Shown: piece by piece, positions 57,713-64,000 of the stretch
Layout: each line of letters starts with the position of its first letter
Position numbering within the stretch: the first letter of the stretch is position 1
Origin: Parachlorella kessleri
Taxonomy: Eukaryota; Chlorophyta; Trebouxiophyceae; Chlorellales; Chlorellaceae
Assembly (NCBI GenBank): GCA_001598975.1
Contig: BBXU01001610.1
Coordinates: 1-64,000 of the forward strand
Direction: 5' to 3'
DNA: 64,000 nucleotides
Notes under the pieces: model-generated
What the model saw: only the letters and a program-made list of their open reading frames with translations
The model's database searches: none
What the model was told of the DNA's origin: nothing
Translations under genes and position numbers: made by a program

Positions 57713-58521
57713 ACAAACCGTCTGCATCCGCTTTTGGGCTACTTAGCCTTGCTTGACCTCCATATATAATGCCCAAGCTGTTCTCGGTTAAACCAGCAGC
57801 TGTGCTTGAAGTTGCATGCATATAGAAATACATCAAGAAGCTACGCCTTTGACATTCATAGCAAAAGACAGGCAGCTGCCGACATACAGTGCATCTGGCG
57901 TGTTGTTACCGTTTCCAGAACACCTTGCAAAGGCCGGCCAGTGATTGCTTGCCGGCAAACTACAACGATTGCAGCTTCAGGTGGGTTGCTGAATGTCACA
58001 GCCCCCAAAGAAGTTGCGACATGTGAAATGGCCCCACACAGCTACTAGTAGTGAGATACTGCTGTGCATCAGGCAGGTCATGCTAGATGGAGCATGCTCC
58101 AACTGCTCGAGCAGCTGGGGTTGCCCCCCTCGCATTGAAGGGCAGCAGGGCTTGATTTTCCTGACCTGCCCAGTCGCTTCAGTAAGTCCTTTGCGCATGC
58201 CTGCCCCCGTGTCGAACTCACTGTATTGCCCTTGCCTCCAGTTCCTGTGCCACCATGCTATTATTACCTGGGCTTGGCTTTATTGAATCCAAGATAGAAT
58301 AGAAGGTACGCGGGTTGAGTTGGACAGCCAGGCACACCTTCTTAGGAGTTTGCGGCTCAGTGCCAAATGTTCAGGGTGTCACTTGCATTTTGGCACATGC
58401 ATCAAAAAGCCAATACCACTTGCACATCTTACTGAGCGATTCAATAGGCAGCGGCCGCCACAGGTTCTTCAGCTTTTTCAGTTGGTTCAGCTTTTTCAGC
58501 TTTTCCAGTTGGTTTCAACAG
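57713..58521. other. Convergent spacer H2A-H4, cluster 3
   Basis: No gene seen. It is the inverted homologue of 6749-7570 in cluster 1. A short CTTTTTCAG/TTGGTTCAG-type repeat lies at 58465-58520. Confidence 0.65.
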
Positions 58522-58549
58522 TTCCAGTGGGGTGGTGTTGAATAACACC
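58522..58549 (-). terminator. Histone 3' hairpin plus GGAA element, H4 copy 3
   Basis: The minus strand reads GGTGTTATTCAACACC (58549-58534), then GGAA at 58525-58522. Confidence 0.93.
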
Positions 58550-58586
58550 GGTTGTTTTGCTGTGTTGCGGAGAACAGCCAGGCCGA

Positions 58587-59992
<1,406 letters not shown>

Positions 59993-60037
59993 GCACCTGC
60001 TTACCCCTGCCGTCTCGCAGAACCTTAATATCCAACC

Positions 60038-60065
60038 GGTGTTATTCAACACCACCTCTTCGGAA
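60038..60065 (+). terminator. Histone 3' hairpin plus GGAA element, H3 copy 3
   Basis: GGTGTTATTCAACACC at 60038-60053, GGAA at 60062-60065. Confidence 0.93.
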
Positions 60066-62817
60066 TTGCAACAAACTTCAGTAAGACTTAAACAGGGCCA
60101 GGACACTTGGCAGCAGCAAGAGGGTCTGTTTGCTTCAGTGTGAGGACAAGATATAAAGAGTTTTGTCATGCACAGAGCGCTGCTGTGCGGTTCCTCCTTC
60201 TCACACGCATTGAGCATAATGAACTTCACAACTCTCTTGCAGTTTAGGGCGTCGGCAACTGCCTCGGCTAACCCCTGGCAAGCAGCCTGTGCAACAGCTA
60301 CCCCCGCTAAAAGCATCTTGTCACCGTTCCAAGCAGTTACAATCTGGAAATTACATAAGGCCACATCGCCTAGACTAGCCAGCTAGTGCAAGGTGGGTCT
60401 TCGACACGGTTGCACTAAACAGGTGAAGGGGGTCTTGGAGAAAGAGGGGGGACATCAGTAGATATTTGGGAGACAGCTGGACTTACATAGCACCTCTACA
60501 AGCAGACAGAAGTGGGCCATCCATGGTTATGTACTAGAGCAAGACACAAGATTCGAAGCAGTGCAGGATACGGGAGCCAGCCACCCCCCTGAAGGGTGTA
60601 CGTAACGGCATGGAATCACGTGATACAGGGTTACAAAACCTAGGACACAGCCTACTCGATTATTCAAGGTGAGTAGACATTTTTGTACAGAAGGTCCCAG
60701 GGGTAATTCAGAAGCATACACACCAGGACATGGCGTCTTCATACAATAGGGACACAGGTGCCTACAAAACTGTTCCATCTGCACATCAGCGTTTTGCTGG
60801 CTAAACCTAGACTAGACCTGAGCAATGAGCCTGCCGCACCAAGGAAGCGTCCACCAAGACATACTCTACTCTTTGCAGGTTAGATCAGCGCGCACAAGGG
60901 GTTGCATGCAAAAACACTCTAGTTGTAAAAGGTACAGTGCTAAGCAAGAGACCGGAGAGTCACCTGTCCGCAGATAGCAGCCCCACAGGGCTTCCGGAGA
61001 TAAGTTGCAGTTCACAGAAGTATGGAGCCGGCTCCACGACTGTTGCTGCCTCGTATTCCTAGTAGCTGTTGCGCTGACAGATCAGACTCCAGCTTGGTTG
61101 GCTGCAGATCATAAGCAAGGAGTAGTGATATCAGCATCCACTGTGATTGCTACTTAAACAGCACCCGCCAACAGCTGCTTCACCACCACACCATACTACA
61201 CCGCGGTGGGCTGCATGCCGCACAGGACTTCTTATAGCAAGCCTGGGTTCTATTGTGGGTCACAGCAGGCATGCGAAGGTCAATAGTGGCTTCCCCGCCC
61301 ACCCCTCCCACCGTCCCTTCCAGCCCAGCCACCCAACGATAAGCACCCCCGAGGCAAGTAACTGCGAAGACTCAGAAGCAAAGCTGATGCAATTTCAGTC
61401 TGAGAGGAGTTCTGTCATGCAGAGCTAGGTACAAGTGGGCAAGCCATGCCCAAGGGCATTGGGCAAGCCTCACCAGCCCCGCCTGCTGCTGGCAGCCAAT
61501 CTGTAATGGGTTGCACCATCGTGAATTGGGTTTGATGCACTGTGACATGCCCTGTATGGTCTGGCAAGACCAGCCCCACCTTCACTCTACTTGATTTTTA
61601 CCCTATGCACGGCTTAGAGCCACTGCAAGGCCTTTGTGAAGCCCACCTGCTGTGGAAGGCCTGGGGGCACTGTGGCGGCACTAGGCAGCATCCCTGCTCC
61701 GTGGAACCTCCACGCCCACTCCAGCCTGCAGCTAATGGCGAGGTGGTGAGGATTGCACAGTGCATGGTGGGCCTAGGAAGTCCTGTCTGACTCATTGCAG
61801 AAGAACCCATAAGTGAAGAGCAATCCAGGTGGCAGAATAGGAACATGTGGTTCGCTGGGTCATGCCTACAGCGGAGCCCTTGAAACAGTTGTCAACGCCG
61901 CCTATTGGGTGCTTGAGCACTGATGCAGTCACTTCATGGTTCGGACCCTGCCGCATGCAACAGAGGCATGGTCTATAAGAGCCCCTTCCCCAGCATGGTG
62001 AGTAGTTGGTTACACCTTGCTTGGCAATGCTTCAGCCGTGGGAGGCCAGCCAGCACTCACGCTGTGGGTATCTGGGAGCTCATCATGGTATCCCACGTCT
62101 GCTCCATCTGCTTCCCTGTGGGCACCTTGCTGCAGCACAGACAAGGACAGCCCAAACTACATTTCACATTGATTGGCAGCACCCGCCACCATATTGGTCA
62201 TACCGCTTGCCCAACACAGGAGGATGGAAGCTCATACACAGGCTGCTAGCAGGGACAGCTTCCGCCATCTCATGCAGGAGCCCAGCAGCCATTGACTGAA
62301 GGCGGCAAGCATGCATGCAGGGCAACAAAATTTCTAACGGTGTACAGATGAGTGTGGGGACCACCGTGTCATGGCTGCCAAACTTGCACTTAGAGCCTTG
62401 CTTACCCGCAAGACACAGCCAGGTAGGGGTCTGGAACCGAGGGAGGCGGGCGGTGGGGGCCAAACAGGGGGTGCTCGCCCACAACAACAGGCCACTCGGG
62501 CCCCAACACCCTCTCCAGCCTGCAGCAAAAGCACGTGGCAAGTCCATTCACCATTGGTTCCGTGGACTGCTAGGAGGCTACCTGACTAATGCTGGCCTGC
62601 ACATGTGGCCGCCAACGTCACAAGCTACCAAATACTGTAAAGGGCACAATGTCGATCACACTAATTCACACCGGAACCAAAAGCCAAACAACAGTGCAAG
62701 TCCCTGACGCTGGCCTGCACAGTTTGTCAGCCATGCCACTGCTGCCCTCAACTGTCCGCAGCGCTGCTCGATCGACCAAGGCCTGCTTATGAGTAATGAG
62801 AGATACTGCCAGTCAGC
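60066..62817. other. About 2.7 kb without a recognised gene
   Basis: Presumably the 3' UTR of the gene to the right and spacer. TTACA at about 62010 (TGTAA on the minus strand) is one candidate poly(A) signal. Open frames here are short and show no family pattern. Confidence 0.4.
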
Positions 62818-64000
62818 CTACCAGGTAGTGTTGCCGGCCTGCAATGCCTGCATGGCTCGCTCCTCCCACTCTGCGCGCTTGCGTGACTGCCCCATATCTG
62901 CGGCGCTGGTGCTGGCCTGCGAAGGGGTGGCAAGTCAATGAAAACTCAAGGGAGCAAGATGAATCGCAGATCTGGCAAGACAACTTGTAGATCTGGTCAC
63001 TGCAACAAGGAACATGGACCTTTAGCGGGTAGCGACACAGGATCTACCTGCATGGCAGTGTGAGGCAGTGATACTTTGCAAGTCACGGACAGTGCTCAGC
63101 TAGGCAAGGCAATGTACTACCCTCCTGCCAGCAGCTGGGTGTCTCTTGCCTACCTTCAGCGCAGCTAGCCTTTCCAACGCCTGAGTGCTCAGCCCCTCCA
63201 GCTGCCCCAGCTGCACATCAATCTCCATGTCCGAGACGACGGCACTGCTGGTAGTTGCGCCAGCGCCGGCGCTCTTGAAGGGTGGCACTCCCGACTTGAA
63301 GCCCACAGCTCCTTCTCCTGCTGCCAGGACGGCGGTGGGGTCACGCGCTGTGCTTCCAGCCTGACCTTGCTGCTGCTGGTACAGCTGCTGCTGCTGTGCC
63401 TGGGCATGGATGCTGTAGTGCTGCAGCGCCCGAGCCACCCCTGACACTTTCTCGTTGGCCTGCTGCAGAAGGTGGGCTGGCACCTCTGCATAGCAGGCAG
63501 CACACAAACAAATAAAATCAGCGCGCCCTGCTGAATGAGAGGTAGATGAGGCAGTTTGTCACCAGACTGAGTCCCTGGCTGGACGGGTGGGTGCAGAACT
63601 GCGCCATCCTGCAGCAGGGCGGCTTAGAGCCTCAAGTTAGCCGCAGAGGCTGTTGGCGGTCAGCACCCCTCCCCTCGCATCAGGCGAGTGCTATGTTGAA
63701 AAATGCAGGTACCATGGGGATGAGAACATGACTTTCAAGTGGCAGCGGAGTGGGCTGGGCGCATGCAAGCAGGCTACCATGTCCGGACGAGGAGCACCTA
63801 CCCGCGAGGAGGGGCTGGCTGCTGTAGTCCTCAAAGATGGGGCCCATCCAGTGCTTCAGCTCCGGCAGAGAGTAAACATCAGGGAGCTGCAAGAGGTGAA
63901 GCAATGAGGGTAGCATTACGCGCATGAGCATGATAAATAGAACATCGAGTAGTGTGTGCACAGGCTGCCTACAAGCAGCATAGCGCCATGCCTACAGAGC
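62818..64000 (-). CDS. Unidentified protein, C-terminal exons
   Basis: Three exons join in frame: 63886-63802 (starts LPDVYSLPELKHWMGPIFED), 63485-63154 (phase 1; EVPAHLLQQANEKVSGVARA, then a Gln-rich stretch QAQQQQLYQQQQGQ and DMEIDVQLGQLEGLSTQALE) and 62916-62818 (ASTSAADMGQSRKRAEWEER, stop TAG at 62820-62818). The segments are Leu-rich and probably helical, with a Gln-rich linker and a basic/acidic end. Coding status rests on clean splice sites and phase agreement. The family was not recognised and the gene continues past the right edge. Confidence 0.62.

Overview
This window is nuclear DNA of a green alga, most likely a Chlorella-like chlorophyte. Four things point there: dense short spliceosomal introns; histone genes that carry introns yet end in a 3' hairpin instead of a poly(A) signal; TGTAA motifs after some other genes; and plant-type protein families (plant UBX protein, FLP/MYB88-type MYB, plant-type mitochondrial hydratase, NADP-glutamate dehydrogenase ending AQGAV). 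Species is not determined. All gene models were spliced by hand from reading-frame continuity, GT/GC-AG sites and family knowledge; no search was run.

Layout. 1-677: 5' end of a mitochondrial biotin-carboxylase subunit (3-methylcrotonyl-CoA carboxylase alpha), minus strand. 1078-4831: methylglutaconyl-CoA hydratase-like crotonase, plus strand, head-to-head with it; these are probably two consecutive leucine-breakdown steps. 5236-11419: histone cluster 1 (H3<- ->H4, H2A<- ->H2B, H1<-). 13865-16513: a secreted Ser/Pro-rich protein with Asn/Gly repeats. 18350-19589: a second H1, an inverted copy of the first. 20597-25560: a UBA-UAS-UIM-UBX adaptor of CDC48/p97. 26461-30782: an R2R3-MYB of the FLP/MYB88 type. 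32045-35917: histone cluster 2 (H2B<- ->H2A, H4<- ->H3). 36863-44123: NADP-glutamate dehydrogenase. 46142-53861: an eight-repeat Pumilio (PUF) protein. 56242-59992: histone cluster 3, same order as cluster 2. 62818-64000: C-terminal exons of an unidentified gene.

In all there are 14 histone genes (three each of H2A, H2B, H3 and H4, two of H1). Every core histone gene has one intron at a class-specific position and every H1 has three. Divergent pairs share a short intergenic promoter holding the same 13-bp element GCGCACCCATCCG. All 14 end in GGTGTT-N4-AACACC (one G.U variant) followed at a fixed distance by GGA(A/C). All 12 core-histone introns contain the palindrome TGATCA. The three clusters are mosaic duplicates, and gene conversion is the simplest explanation.
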